From contig NZ_CP135076.1 of the NCBI RefSeq assembly GCF_032229225.1, positions 849,001 through 913,000 of the forward strand: a stretch of DNA of 64,000 nucleotides. Direction: 5' to 3'. Positions 1 to 8,850 of this stretch are shown piece by piece. Both the position numbers and the translations under genes were made by a program. This DNA comes from Stakelama saccharophila (GTDB lineage Bacteria > Pseudomonadota > Alphaproteobacteria > Sphingomonadales > Sphingomonadaceae). Each line of letters begins with the position of its first letter. Position 1 is the first letter of the stretch. The notes under the pieces are model-generated. The model was given only the letters and a program-made list of their open reading frames with translations. It did no database searches and was not told the DNA's origin.

Positions 1-353
1 TGGCACGGGAGGCAAAGGGGCTGCTGATCGGCGAACCGGCCGACGCTGAGACTCTTCGCCGCATCCGCGAGATCGTCGGCGCGCACGATGCGGTGACGCG
101 GGTGAACCACGTCCGCACCATCCATATCGCGCCGGAGGACGTCTTCGTCGCGGTGAGCGCCGATTTCGAGGATTCGATTCCCATGGGTCGCGCCGAGGGC
201 ATTATCGGGGATATCGAGGACAGGCTTCGCGAGGCCGTGCCGCGCCTGGCGTCCATCTATATCCGGCCGGAAAAGGCGCAGGACACCATGCGGCACGAAG
301 ATGCCGGCGACGGGCTGAACGGTCGCGACACCGACCGGGCGGCCCCCGCCTGA
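1..353 (+). CDS. Cation diffusion facilitator (CDF) efflux transporter, C-terminal part (5' truncated)
   Basis: The reading frame is open from base 3 and ends at TGA 351-353; its start lies before the window. The visible ~116 residues contain no membrane segment. They resemble the cytoplasmic dimerisation domain that follows the six helices of CDF metal exporters: a helix-rich stretch (REAKGLLIGEPAD), then alternating strands and a helix (VRTIHIAPEDVFVAV, then GDIEDRLREAVPRLASIYI), ending in an acidic and Arg-rich tail. The family moves Zn2+, Co2+ or Fe2+ out of the cytosol in exchange for protons. Metal specificity cannot be read because the transmembrane metal site is missing. The gene is convergent with the M20 hydrolase, with one base between the two stop codons. 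Confidence 0.8.
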   Translation, partial: AREAKGLLIGEPADAETLRRIREIVGAHDAVTRVNHVRTIHIAPEDVFVAVSADFEDSIPMGRAEGIIGDIEDRLREAVPRLASIYIRPEKAQDTMRHEDAGDGLNGRDTDRAAPA

Positions 354-354
354 C

Positions 355-1677
355 CTAGCCGGCGGAGGTTGCCAGGATGTCCAGTGCCGCGGCGGTCAGC
401 GCCTCGGTCGCGGTGCCGATCACGGCCGGCGCGTCGGGCGCCCACTCGGCGCTGTGGAGCGAGGGAAGCTCGCGCTCGCCGGCTTGCGCTTCCTGCCACT
501 GGTCCCGCGGTACGCCGCCGACCCAGAAGATCAGGCTGTCGATCGAATCGTCGGCGAGATGATAGCGGCCGAAATCCTCGCCACCCATCACCGCCGGCGT
601 CTCGAACACGCGGTCCTTGCCGAAGCGTTCGGTGAACAGCGCTTGCATGCGTTTCGTCAGGTCCGGCGTATTGTAGGTCGAGGGCGTGAACTCGTCCTTC
701 ACCGTCACCGTCGGCAGCTTGTCCTCGGCGATGCCGGCGGCGATCGCTTCGCCGCGGGCGATACGGGCGATGCCGTCCAGCAATTGCCGGCGGACCTCGG
801 GCGTGTAGCTGCGCACCGTCAGCAGCAGGGTGGCGTCGTCCGGGATGACGTTGTGCTTGGCGCCGGCGTGGAAGCTGCCGACGGTGACGACGGCGGGCGC
901 CTGCGGGTCGACCTCGCGGCTGACCAGCGTCTGCAGCTTGCCGACGATCGCCGCGCCCAGAACGATCGGGTCCCTGGTCGCGTTGGGATAGGCGCCGTGC
1001 CCGCCGACGCCGTGGACGACGATGTCGACCGAATCGACGTTGGCCAGCGCATAACCGGGATGCAGGCCGATCGTGCCCGCGGGCATGGACGCGCTGTCGT
1101 GGAAGGCGATGGCATCCGTCGGCCTTGGGAACCGCTCGTAGAGGCCGTCTTCCAGCATCATGCGGGCGCCCTTGCCGACCTCTTCGGCCGGTTGCGCGAT
1201 CATCACGAGCGTGCCCGACCAGCGGTCCTTCATCGCCGCAAGGTTTTCCGCCGTGCCGACCCAGCTCGCCATGTGCGTGTCATGGCCGCAGGCGTGCATG
1301 ACGCCGGTGGTCACGCCCTCCGTGGTCGCCGTGACCTTGGAGGCGAAGGGCAGACCGGTATGTTCGGTCACCGGCAACGCGTCCATATCGGTGCGGATCA
1401 GAAGGACGGGGCCGGGGCCGTTCTTCATCACGGCGACGACACCGGTGCCGCCGACGCCGGTGGTCACGTCGAATCCGGCCTTGCGCGCCCGCTCGGCCAG
1501 GGCGGCGGCGGTCGCGGTTTCGTTCAGCGACAATTCGGGATGGCTGTGCAGGTCGCGGTAGAGGCTGACCAGGTCGGGCAGTTCCGCCTGCGTCGCATCG
1601 TGGACGGCATCGGCCGCCGCCGGCGTCGCGGCAAGGGCGGCCAGTGCCGCGCCCCCTAGGACGAACGAACGAAACAT
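355..1677 (-). CDS. M20 family metallo-amidohydrolase, exported
   Basis: 440 residues. A signal peptide is visible (hydrophobic residues 5-22 ending AAADA), so the mature enzyme should be periplasmic. The M20D (aminoacylase/hippurate hydrolase) fold is shown by HACGHD at 128-133 and the Glu pair in QPAEE (165-166), which are metal and catalytic residues, and by the dimerisation-domain segment GVGGHGAYP. Family members hydrolyse N-acyl amino acids or related amides; the substrate here is unknown. The ATG at 1677 is preceded by GGGAGATG at good spacing. It is followed on the same strand after ~60 bp by no obvious partner, since the ThuA/DUF4893 pair upstream forms its own unit. Confidence 0.87.
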   Translation of the reverse strand: MFRSFVLGGAALAALAATPAAADAVHDATQAELPDLVSLYRDLHSHPELSLNETATAAALAERARKAGFDVTTGVGGTGVVAVMKNGPGPVLLIRTDMDALPVTEHTGLPFASKVTATTEGVTTGVMHACGHDTHMASWVGTAENLAAMKDRWSGTLVMIAQPAEEVGKGARMMLEDGLYERFPRPTDAIAFHDSASMPAGTIGLHPGYALANVDSVDIVVHGVGGHGAYPNATRDPIVLGAAIVGKLQTLVSREVDPQAPAVVTVGSFHAGAKHNVIPDDATLLLTVRSYTPEVRRQLLDGIARIARGEAIAAGIAEDKLPTVTVKDEFTPSTYNTPDLTKRMQALFTERFGKDRVFETPAVMGGEDFGRYHLADDSIDSLIFWVGGVPRDQWQEAQAGERELPSLHSAEWAPDAPAVIGTATEALTAAALDILATSAG

Positions 1678-1737
1678 GCGTCATCTCCCCACTGTCTGTT
1701 GCGCCGGAGTGTTCACCAGGACGACAAGCGCGCAGCG

Positions 1738-2535
1738 TTATTCGGCGGCCCAGCGGATCGCGTTGGTCAGCAGGCGGCGATAGTTCGGATCGTCGTAGGA
1801 TCCCGGCATATGCCCCAGCGCCGAATAGACGACGTGCCCCGTCGTCTGCGGGTTCGTCCAGATCACCGGATGATCGTCACCCATCGCAAGCTCTGGCGGC
1901 ACGCGGTAGCTGTCCTCGTCGATGCGGGCGAGGACCGTCATGCCGCTTTCGGTCGGATTGCCGGCGAAGCTGTACCATTCGTCGCGCGGCGCCCAGGGCA
2001 GGACGACGCCCTTCATAACGGGATGATCCGGCCGGGCGATGGTGATGCGCGCGTGTTGCAAGTGATCGCCGCCGCCGGGATGGCCGATGAAGCGCGTGCC
2101 GATGACGGTATCGACATACCAGGGCGCTTCGTGGCTGCTGTCGCCAGCGGCATGGAGCGCGACGACACCGCCTCCGCCTGCGACATAGCGGGCGAATGCC
2201 GCGCGCTGATCGGGCGTCAGGAACGTGCCGGTCGCGCTGTTCAGGACGACGACGGAGAAACGGGCAAGCTGCGCATCGTTGAAGACCGCACCGTTTTCGG
2301 TGACGAAGGCCGGGTGGCCGAGGCCTTCGGCGATGTCGGCCAGCACCGCGTTCGAATGCGGGATATGCTCGATATGGCGCCAGCCATTGGTCTTCGACAC
2401 GATCAGGACGCCGTCCTCGATCCCTTCGAGCAAGGCAGGGGCGACGTGATCCAGCGTCGGTTTCGGCCGGTGCGGGTCGGGTGCCGCCTGTCCGGCCGCC
2501 AGCAGCGCGGCGAGGGCAAGGGCGCGCACGATCAC
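1738..2535 (-). CDS. ThuA domain protein, exported
   Basis: 265 residues. The first ~17 residues form a short hydrophobic export signal. The rest matches the ThuA (trehalose utilisation) family, a class I glutamine amidotransferase-like fold: VLIVSKTNGWRHIEHIPHS near the start, GGGGVVALHAAGDSSHEAPWY, then HPVIWTNPQTTGHVVYSALGH towards the C-terminus. ThuA proteins are implicated in sugar or glycoside metabolism, often without a defined reaction. The start is GTG 2535, which overlaps the TGA of the upstream DUF4893 gene by four bases (GTGA), so the pair is probably translationally coupled. No other sugar genes are adjacent, so the substrate is open. Confidence 0.82.
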   Translation of the reverse strand: MIVRALALAALLAAGQAAPDPHRPKPTLDHVAPALLEGIEDGVLIVSKTNGWRHIEHIPHSNAVLADIAEGLGHPAFVTENGAVFNDAQLARFSVVVLNSATGTFLTPDQRAAFARYVAGGGGVVALHAAGDSSHEAPWYVDTVIGTRFIGHPGGGDHLQHARITIARPDHPVMKGVVLPWAPRDEWYSFAGNPTESGMTVLARIDEDSYRVPPELAMGDDHPVIWTNPQTTGHVVYSALGHMPGSYDDPNYRRLLTNAIRWAAE

Positions 2536-3182
2536 GGTGTTTCCCTCGCCGAATCGGCCGGAACCAGTTCGATCACGTCGAGCAGCGATTCGTAATGCGG
2601 ATAGGGCAGGGCCAGCCGCCAGCGGCGATCACCCACCCGCTTGATGAAACCGGCCATGTCGCGATTGGGATCGGCGCCATATTGCAACGCCGCCTGCTCG
2701 TCACCGAGGACCAGCGTGCCCAGGAAGACGGCGCGGGTCGGGCTGTCGCGCAGGATCAGGCCGACCGGCCGCTGCGACCCGCTGACCTTGTAGAAGCCCA
2801 GCGCCTCGCCCTCATCGGTGACGCGGCAGCGGAACCAGGGATAGGCGATGAAATCGAGCATGGCCGGGCCGGCCGCGCCCAGCTTGAACGTGCGGCAGCG
2901 ATACTCACCGATGGGCGGCGTGGCACCGGGCAGGGCCAGGTCGGCATTGAAGAGCGCACCCTCGGCCGCCGTTCGTTCGGGTGCGAAAGCGCGCGCACGG
3001 GGCAGGGCGGTCTTCCACGCCTTGCGCCAGTCGCGCAGACGATCGCGATCATGGGGCGTGGCCATGCTGCGCCATTGCAGCGGGGCACGCGCGGCGATCG
3101 CGGCCGGCCCGCCATCGTCCGCATGGCTGCAACCGGTCAGGGCGAGCGCCGACAGGGCGGCGACGAGCGACGATTTCGGCAT
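2532..3182 (-). CDS. DUF4893 family lipoprotein
   Basis: 216 residues from the ATG at 3182. An upstream in-frame codon would add eight residues, but 3182 has GAGGG at suitable distance and puts a clean lipoprotein signal at the N-terminus (LALTGC, Cys18). The mature part resembles DUF4893 proteins found mainly in sphingomonads: HDRDRLRDWRKAW near the start, EYRCRTFKLG, PWFRCRVTDEGE and GFIKRVGDRRWRLALPYP. Function is unknown. Its stop overlaps the start of the ThuA gene. Confidence 0.72.
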   Translation of the reverse strand: MPKSSLVAALSALALTGCSHADDGGPAAIAARAPLQWRSMATPHDRDRLRDWRKAWKTALPRARAFAPERTAAEGALFNADLALPGATPPIGEYRCRTFKLGAAGPAMLDFIAYPWFRCRVTDEGEALGFYKVSGSQRPVGLILRDSPTRAVFLGTLVLGDEQAALQYGADPNRDMAGFIKRVGDRRWRLALPYPHYESLLDVIELVPADSARETP

Positions 3183-3284
3183 CAGTGCGCGACCCTCGAA
3201 CAACAAGGGTGCGAGAGTAACGCGGATTCGGCGGCTGTCGAATCCTAGATTCGTTCCGGCCCTGGTCGGGGCGGGATAGTCTGC

Positions 3285-3395
3285 CGGCAGATCCCCCCCG
3301 AGGGGGACCGCGCGCAGCGTGGTGGAGGGGGAGTACGGTCGGCGGGGACACCCCTCCGTCAGCCCTCCGGACTGCCACCTCCCCTTTCAGGATGG
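3285..3395. repeat. G/C-tract intergenic repeat
   Basis: Contains CCCCCCCGAGGGGGACC, GGTGGAGGGGGAG, CCCCTCCGTCAGCCCTCCGG and CCACCTCCCC, which can fold on one another. Similar G/C-tract elements are at 38401-38430 and 57357-57375. Elements like this are scattered through sphingomonad genomes. Confidence 0.55.
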
Positions 3396-3481
3396 CTTTG
3401 CGAAACCCATTCTCGTCTCCCCGGCGGAGGCCGGGTCCACCGAGCCGCCTAGCTTAAGCGCTTGATATTGCAGCCAAGTGG

Positions 3482-3502
3482 ATGCTGAAACACGTTCAGC
3501 AT
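3482..3502. repeat. Short perfect hairpin repeat (ATGCTGAA arms)
   Basis: ATGCTGAA, five-base loop ACACG, TTCAGCAT, followed by GACG. The same architecture with different but still complementary arms (TCCTGAA / TTCAGGA) is at 8911-8929. It lies ~100 bp downstream of the 3-hydroxybutyrate dehydrogenase stop and could act as a transcript end. Confidence 0.65.
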
Positions 3503-3605
3503 GACGAAAGGGGTTTCCATTTCGCGCCTTTCGCAGAGGCATCCTTTCAGGGCAGGAATGGCGTTGTCTTGCTCGGTGTCGGAACGGCTCTGGCGCACCG
3601 CACCG

Positions 3606-4391
3606 TCACTGGGCCGTCCAGCCGCCGTCCATGGAGTAATTGGCGCCGGTGATCGCCTTCGCCTCGTCGCGGCACAGGAAAACGGCGAGGGCGGCCACTT
3701 CCTCGGGCATGACGAACTGCTTGGTCGGCTGTGCCGCAAGCAGCACGTCGTTCATCACCTGCTCGCGCGTCAGCCCGCGCGACTTCATCGTGTCGGGGAT
3801 CTGATTCTCGACCAGCGGCGTCCAGACATAGCCGGGCGAGATGCAGTTGACGGTGATGCCGTCGGTCGCGGTTTCCAGCGCCAGCGTCTTGGTCAGTCCG
3901 GCGATGCCGTGCTTCGCCATGATATAGGCGGTCTTGTTGGGGCTGGCGACCAGGCTGTGGGCGGACGCGGTGGACAGGATCCGGCCCCAGCCCTTTTCCT
4001 TCATGTGCGGGATCGCCGCGCGGAACAGATACCAGGCCGAGGTCATGTTGATCTTCATGATCGCCTCGAACTTTTCCGGCGGGAAATCCTCGATCCTGGC
4101 GACGTGCTGGATGCCGGCATTGGCGATGACGATGTCGGGGCCGCCCAGTTCGGCATGGCAGCGCCGCACCATCGCCTCGATCCGGTCGGGCTTCGTCATG
4201 TCGGCGGCGTCGTAGAGCGCCTTGGCGCCGCTGGTTTCCTCGAGCGCCGCACGCTCCTTCTCGATCTCGCCCTCGTCGCCGAAGCCGTTGATCACCACGC
4301 TGGCGCCTTCGGTCGCGAACGCCTTGGCATATGCAAGGCCGATGCCGGAGGTCGAACCGGTGATGATGACGCTTTTGCCCTTCAGGAACAT
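3606..4391 (-). CDS. bdhA: 3-hydroxybutyrate dehydrogenase (SDR)
   Basis: 261 residues, the usual length for D-3-hydroxybutyrate dehydrogenase, which interconverts 3-hydroxybutyrate and acetoacetate with NAD(H) during poly-3-hydroxybutyrate turnover. Visible SDR features: TGSTSGIG at 11-18, NAG at 91-93, Ser143, Tyr156 and Lys160. Features typical of this enzyme rather than generic SDRs are IQHVARIEDFPPEKF and the long insert LVENQIPDTMKSRGLTREQV before the C-terminal YSMDGGWTAQ. The ATG at 4391 has AAGGAG upstream. It follows the patatin gene by ~15 bp on the same strand, so the two are probably one operon linked to storage lipid or polymer use. Confidence 0.9.
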   Translation of the reverse strand: MFLKGKSVIITGSTSGIGLAYAKAFATEGASVVINGFGDEGEIEKERAALEETSGAKALYDAADMTKPDRIEAMVRRCHAELGGPDIVIANAGIQHVARIEDFPPEKFEAIMKINMTSAWYLFRAAIPHMKEKGWGRILSTASAHSLVASPNKTAYIMAKHGIAGLTKTLALETATDGITVNCISPGYVWTPLVENQIPDTMKSRGLTREQVMNDVLLAAQPTKQFVMPEEVAALAVFLCRDEAKAITGANYSMDGGWTAQ

Positions 4392-4406
4392 GTGCGGGAC
4401 TCCTTG

Positions 4407-5549
4407 CTAGCGGTGGGTGAGGTCGAAGGCGGCGGTCCGGCCGTCGATGATGTTCTGCGCGATCAGGCGTGCGTTCGCCATGGTCTCCGCCACCGCCGCC
4501 TCGCCCGCATGCCAATGCTCGCGCATCGTGCGCTGCGAAAATTCGAAGTCGCGGCTGCCGCCTTCCCAGGCATTGGCGCGGTAGATCAGATGGACGAGGT
4601 TGACCGGCATCTCCGCCGCCTGTTCGCCGAGGGCGACGACGTCGGGATCGTCCTTCAGATCGTCGGGAAGCTTGGCCAGCACCTTGCGGATCGCCGCACG
4701 TTCCTCGCGCAGGCGCATGCGTTCCGCCGTCACGGCCCGGGTGCGGCTGGAAAAGCGGATTTCCTTTTCGCGCGCCATCACGTCCAGGATCGTCTTCGGC
4801 CGGTCGTCGATGGCGCTGAACAGGTCGACCTGGAACACCAGCATCGAATCGCGCTGATGGTCGAGGACATGGGTGAGCGGCGTGTTGGAGACGAGCCCGC
4901 CGTCCCAATACCAGCGCCCGTCGATCTCGACCGGCGGCAGGCCCGGCGGCAGCGCGCCCGACGCCATGACGTGGCGCGCATCGATACGGCACTCGCTGGT
5001 GTCGAAATAGCGGAAATTGCCCGTCTCTATATCGACCGCGCCCACCGACAGGCGCATCGGCCCATCGTTCAGCAGGTCCCAGTCGACGAGATCGTCCAGC
5101 GTCGCGGCGAGCGGGCTGCTGTCGTAGAAGCTCAGTGCCTCGGGCGTGCCGGGAAGGGCCATGGCCGGCGGCACCGGACGCGGGCGGAAGAAGCCGGGAA
5201 CGCCCGTCGCCATCACCATGCCGGCGGACCATTCGTGCAGTACCTCGCGCAGCGCGTCCTGCGGCCAGATGGGAAAGCTGGGCAGCGCGCTCGTCGCCTC
5301 GTCCCAGAAGGCGCGCAGGGCCGCCACGCGCCGTTCCGGCGGATTGCCGGCGACCAGGGCGGCATTGATCGCGCCGATCGAGATGCCGGCGACCCAGTCG
5401 ATCCCGATTTCCGCCTCACCCAGCGCCTCGATCACGCCCGCCTGATAGCTGCCCAGCGCGCCGCCGCCCTGCAGCACCAGCGCCACGCATCCGGGCAGCG
5501 GCATGGCCGTCCGGCTGCGGCGCTGCGATCTGGGGTCGGCATCGGCCAT
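4407..5549 (-). CDS. Patatin-like phospholipase
   Basis: 380 residues from ATG 5549 (the frame continues upstream, but this start is preceded by a GGGG purine run and begins right before the domain). Patatin fold with a Ser-Asp dyad: oxyanion loop GGGALGS (28-34), nucleophile elbow GISIG (Ser57), and DGG in WYWDGGLVSN. A C-terminal ~150-residue helical region (DUF3734 type: SRTRAVTAERMRLREERAAI) is typical of patatins found with 3-hydroxybutyrate dehydrogenase in sphingomonads and rhizobia. The family hydrolyses acyl esters; a role near PHB granules is an inference from the bdhA neighbour. No signal peptide, so probably cytoplasmic. Confidence 0.87.
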   Translation of the reverse strand: MADADPRSQRRSRTAMPLPGCVALVLQGGGALGSYQAGVIEALGEAEIGIDWVAGISIGAINAALVAGNPPERRVAALRAFWDEATSALPSFPIWPQDALREVLHEWSAGMVMATGVPGFFRPRPVPPAMALPGTPEALSFYDSSPLAATLDDLVDWDLLNDGPMRLSVGAVDIETGNFRYFDTSECRIDARHVMASGALPPGLPPVEIDGRWYWDGGLVSNTPLTHVLDHQRDSMLVFQVDLFSAIDDRPKTILDVMAREKEIRFSSRTRAVTAERMRLREERAAIRKVLAKLPDDLKDDPDVVALGEQAAEMPVNLVHLIYRANAWEGGSRDFEFSQRTMREHWHAGEAAVAETMANARLIAQNIIDGRTAAFDLTHR

Positions 5550-5666
5550 TACGCCCCAGATGGCGTTAATTGTGCGGCGCATCAAGCGCGGCCGCACAAA
5601 AAGCTGGTGCAACCATCGCGGCACTGGCGCAATATCACGGCATCGCCTTCAGGAAGGACGCAGGAC

Positions 5667-6563
5667 ATGCGGCTCGACGATTTCGATCCGGACATCAACG
5701 TTGGCGACCAGCGCGGCCGGGGCGGCGGCTTCGGCGGCGGCGGGCTGCTGCTGGGGCTGTTGCCGCTGATCTTCAGCCGGTTCGGGCTGGGCGGGGTGAT
5801 CGTTGTCGTGGCGGTGCTGTTCTTCCTGGGCGGCAACCCGCTGGGGCTGGTCGGTGGCGATCAGGCGCCCAGCGGGCAGGTCGGCTATTCGGAGGGCGGC
5901 GCGGGCACGGATGCCACGCGCGCCTGCACGGTGGACGCGGCCAGCAAGGCCGCCTGCGATGCCTTCAGTTCGGCGAACGAGACATGGCGCGCGATCTTTC
6001 GCGACGCGGGCGCGGCCTTTCGCGAGCCCTCGCTCCAATTCTACGGCGGCAGCGGCCGGTCGGGGTGCGGCGCGGCGCAGGCGGCGATGGGGCCGTTCTA
6101 TTGCCCCGCCGATCAGGGCATCTATCTCGACACCGGCTTTTTCGACGAATTGGCCGAGCGATACGGCGCGCGCGGCGATTTCGCGCAGGATTATGTGATC
6201 GCGCACGAATTCGGGCACCATGTCCAGAACCTGCTCGGCACGTCGGCCCAGGTGGCGCGGGCGCAGGCGGGGCTGGGCGACACGGCCGGCAACCGCCTGT
6301 CGGTGATGCTGGAACTGCAGGCCGACTGCTATGCCGGCATCTGGGCCGCGCACAACCGGAACCGGCTGGAACCCGGCGATATCGAGGAGGGGATGACCGC
6401 CGCCAACGCGATCGGCGACGATACGCTGCAGCGCGAGGCGCGGGGCCGGGTCATGCCCGACAGCTTCACCCATGGCACGTCGCAGCAGCGGATGCACTGG
6501 CTGCGCGTCGGGCTGGAAAGCGGCGACCCGGCGGCATGCAACACGTTCGAGGCGCTGTCCTGA
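5667..6563 (+). CDS. Neutral zinc metallopeptidase, YpfJ/KPN_02809 family
   Basis: 298 residues. The open frame runs far upstream, but ATG 5667 follows AGGAAGG and gives the family's standard N-terminus (MRLDDFDP...). Order: Gly-rich segment (18-30), one transmembrane helix (about 34-54), linker, then a metallopeptidase domain with HEFGHH (His180, Glu181, His184) and the downstream ELQADCYAGIWA segment carrying further metal and structural residues. This places the catalytic domain outside the inner membrane. The physiological substrate of the family is not established. It is transcribed divergently from the patatin gene. Confidence 0.88.
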   Translation: MRLDDFDPDINVGDQRGRGGGFGGGGLLLGLLPLIFSRFGLGGVIVVVAVLFFLGGNPLGLVGGDQAPSGQVGYSEGGAGTDATRACTVDAASKAACDAFSSANETWRAIFRDAGAAFREPSLQFYGGSGRSGCGAAQAAMGPFYCPADQGIYLDTGFFDELAERYGARGDFAQDYVIAHEFGHHVQNLLGTSAQVARAQAGLGDTAGNRLSVMLELQADCYAGIWAAHNRNRLEPGDIEEGMTAANAIGDDTLQREARGRVMPDSFTHGTSQQRMHWLRVGLESGDPAACNTFEALS

Positions 6564-6645
6564 ACGACGTGGCGGATGCCTTTCGTCTTTAGGGGGTACG
6601 AGCAGCACGGCACCGCCGAGCTTCGCCGCGCCTTTCGCTGGCTGC

Positions 6646-7635
6646 TCAAAGCCTGACGAGCATCTTGCCCATGTTCCTGCCGGAAAACAGGCCGAGGAAC
6701 GCGTCGGGCATCTTCTCCAGCCCCTCGACCACGGTTTCCTCGCGCTGCAACTTGCCGGCCTTGGTCCATTCGCCCATGTCGCGGTAGAATTCGGCCATGC
6801 GGCTCAGAAAATCGCTGACGATGAAGCCCTGCAGGCGGATGCGCGCGCCGATGATGCGGGCGATATAGCGCAATTCGGTCGGCTCGGCCGAATTGTAGAT
6901 GTCTATCATGCCGCAGATCGCGAAGCGCGCGCGCTCGTTCGCCACCGCCAGCGCGGCGTCGAGATGGTCGCCGCCGACATTGTCGAAATAGACGTCGATC
7001 CCGTCCGGCGCGGCTTCCATCAGCGCCTTCACCACCGAGGTGCCGGCCTTGTAGTCGATCATCCGGTCGGCGCCGAGCGAGCGGACCCAGTCGCACTTCT
7101 CCTTCCCGCCGGCCGAGCCGATCACGGTCATGCCCTTCGCCTTCGCCACCTGGACGACGGTGGAGCCGACCGCGCCGGCGGCGGCCGAGACGAACACCGT
7201 GTCGCCCGGCTTCGCCTCCGCAACCGAAAGCAGGCCGAAATAGCCGGTCATGCCCGGCATGCCGAGCTGACCGAGAAACGCCTGTTCGGGCACGCCGATA
7301 TCGGGGAGTTTCTGCGCACGGCTCGCATCCACCACGGCCTCGTCCCGCCAGCCTTCCATGTGCTGGACGAGGTCGCCCCTGGCGAAGCCCTCCGCCTTGC
7401 TCTCGACGACTTCGCCGACGGCGCCGCCCTGCATCGGCTCGCCGAGCTGGAAGGGCGGGACATAGCTTTTCACGTCGTTCATCCGGCCGCGCATATAGGG
7501 GTCGACCGACAGCCAGCGATTGGCGACCCGGATCTGGCCCTCGGCAAGGTCGGGCAGGTCGATCGCCTTCAGCGCGAAGTCTTCGTTGCCGGGAAGCCCC
7601 CTGGGCCGCCGTTCGAGATGCCATGCCTTCGCCAT
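6646..7635 (-). CDS. NADP-dependent MDR oxidoreductase (zinc-free, leukotriene B4/alkenal reductase type)
   Basis: 329 residues from ATG 7635, which has AGGAGAG upstream; an in-frame start further out would add 19 residues and lacks a site. Medium-chain reductase without the catalytic zinc ligands. Visible: SVDPYMRGRMND (typical of this subfamily), GMPGMTGYFGLL, the nucleotide-binding SAAAGAVGSTVVQVAKAKG, then FDNVGGDHLDAALA and IRLQGFIVSDF. Relatives reduce the double bond of alpha,beta-unsaturated carbonyls (CurA, PtgR, AER types) using NADPH. The true substrate is unknown. Convergent with the metallopeptidase gene. Confidence 0.85.
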   Translation of the reverse strand: MAKAWHLERRPRGLPGNEDFALKAIDLPDLAEGQIRVANRWLSVDPYMRGRMNDVKSYVPPFQLGEPMQGGAVGEVVESKAEGFARGDLVQHMEGWRDEAVVDASRAQKLPDIGVPEQAFLGQLGMPGMTGYFGLLSVAEAKPGDTVFVSAAAGAVGSTVVQVAKAKGMTVIGSAGGKEKCDWVRSLGADRMIDYKAGTSVVKALMEAAPDGIDVYFDNVGGDHLDAALAVANERARFAICGMIDIYNSAEPTELRYIARIIGARIRLQGFIVSDFLSRMAEFYRDMGEWTKAGKLQREETVVEGLEKMPDAFLGLFSGRNMGKMLVRL

Positions 7636-7739
7636 CGCCTGCTCTCCTGTCTTCCGGTGTGCGAAAACAATATCGCCGATCCGTTTCAACACGCAATCTA
7701 TGATCGCGGATCTTTGTCGTGATCGGTGCGCGATGCCGG

Positions 7740-7768
7740 TTGCATCTGGCAGGACATGTCGGTAAGGG
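7740..7768 (+). promoter_or_regulatory. Candidate tRNA-Ala promoter
   Basis: TTGCAT at 7740-7745, 17-bp spacer, TAAGGG at 7763-7768. The -35 is identical to the candidates before rpmI and sdhC. It would start transcription about 40 bp before the tRNA. The -10 is weak, so this is tentative. Confidence 0.3.
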
Positions 7769-7811
7769 GAGCGGCCCCGGCGAGGCAGCGCCTCATGTCC
7801 GGGTCCATGGC

Positions 7812-7887
7812 GGGGCCGTAGCTCAGTTGGGAGAGCGCTGCAATCGCACTGCAGAGGTCAGGGGTTCGACTCCCCTCGGCTCCACCA
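7812..7887 (+). tRNA. tRNA-Ala (anticodon CGC)
   Basis: A complete 76-nt cloverleaf can be folded by hand. The acceptor stem GGGGCCG/CGGCTCC has the G3:U70 wobble that identifies alanine tRNAs. D arm GCTC...GAGC; anticodon stem CTGCA/TGCAG with loop ATCGCAC, so the anticodon is CGC (7845-7847), reading GCG; T arm AGGGG-TTCGACT-CCCCT. The 3' CCA is encoded. It stands alone between the MDR oxidoreductase and the YdfG-type SDR. GCG is a frequent codon in this GC-rich genome, which fits a dedicated isoacceptor. Confidence 0.95.
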
Positions 7888-8035
7888 CCCCGCCACTCCC
7901 ACAATGTCATCCGCTTTCTTCGTTGAACGCGCTTCGGAGCGGAATCGCGCCGGTATCGCAAGTGCGCCGATATGCCGATCGCTTCAGGCGCCCTCAGCAT
8001 CGGTGAAATGTTCGCGCGATGTTTACTGACTCGCG

Positions 8036-8785
8036 TCAGTCCTTCCGCGCGACCTGGAACCCGGCGAAGGATTGGCTGACCGGCATCAGTTCCAGCGTGT
8101 TGATGTTGAGATGCGGCGGCAGCTCGGCGACCCAGAGCATGGTGCCCGCGATGTCGTCGCCGGTCATCGGATCGGCGCCGCCATAGAGCTTGTCGGAAGC
8201 TTCCTGGCTGCCGCCGGTGCGGACCAGCGTGAATTCCGTTTCGACCATGCCCGGTTCGATCGAGGTTACGCGCACCCCGGTGCCGTGCAGGTCCGAGCGC
8301 AGGCCGAGCGAGAACTGGCGGACGAACGCCTTGGTGCCGCCGTACACATTCCCGCCGGGATAGGGATAGGTCGCGGCCACCGACGACAGGTTGATGATCG
8401 CGCCCTTGGCGGAAATCAGCACCGGCAGCAGCCGCCTCGTCAAAGAAATGAGCGCGGTGATGTTGGTGTCGACCATCACCTTCCAGTCGTCGAGCGCGCT
8501 GTCCTGCGCCGGGCTGGTGCCGAGCGCGAGGCCGGCATTGTTGACGAGGAGGTCGATGTCGCGGAAGCCCTCGGGAAGCGCATCGAGTGCCGCGTCGCGT
8601 GCCGCATCGTCGCGGATGTCGAAGGCGCATCCCTGTACCTTGTCGGCGCCGAGTTCCGCTACCAGTGCATCGAGTCGTTCCCGGCGCCGCCCGGTCGCCA
8701 CGACGCGCCAGCCTGCGTTTGCGAAAGTGCGGACGGCCGCCTCGCCGATCCCCGCCGTGCCGCCGGTGATGAGGACTGTGCGCAT
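8036..8785 (-). CDS. SDR family oxidoreductase, YdfG-like
   Basis: 249 residues from ATG 8785, preceded by GGGAGA at good spacing (upstream in-frame starts would only add a non-conserved leader). SDR features: TGGTAGIG at 7-14, NNAG at 82-85, Ser135, Tyr148 and Lys152. The stretch NVYGGTKAFVRQFSLGLR followed by GTGVRVTSIEPGMVETEF is typical of the YdfG group, NADP-dependent enzymes acting on 3-hydroxy acids such as serine, allo-threonine or 3-hydroxypropionate. The exact substrate cannot be assigned. No operon partner is visible. Confidence 0.83.
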   Translation of the reverse strand: MRTVLITGGTAGIGEAAVRTFANAGWRVVATGRRRERLDALVAELGADKVQGCAFDIRDDAARDAALDALPEGFRDIDLLVNNAGLALGTSPAQDSALDDWKVMVDTNITALISLTRRLLPVLISAKGAIINLSSVAATYPYPGGNVYGGTKAFVRQFSLGLRSDLHGTGVRVTSIEPGMVETEFTLVRTGGSQEASDKLYGGADPMTGDDIAGTMLWVAELPPHLNINTLELMPVSQSFAGFQVARKD

Positions 8786-8850
8786 GATCGGTTCTCCCAT
8801 TTCCTGTTCGTCCGTTGTCCCGAGCGACGTCAAGGGACCTGAATGGCGGA

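Larger units (their letters stand above)
3183..3605. other. Intergenic stretch with two repeat elements, no gene
   Basis: About 420 bp between the DUF4893 lipoprotein start and the end of the dehydrogenase gene. No reading frame here has gene-like codon use. It holds a G/C-tract repeat (3285-3395) and a short perfect hairpin (3482-3502), described separately. Confidence 0.6.

Noticed and set aside
3501..6563. A 1020-codon open frame covering the dehydrogenase and patatin region
   Set aside because: Its N-terminal two thirds is the antisense of bdhA and the patatin gene and is Arg/His-rich nonsense; only the last 298 codons match a real protein, the zinc metallopeptidase.
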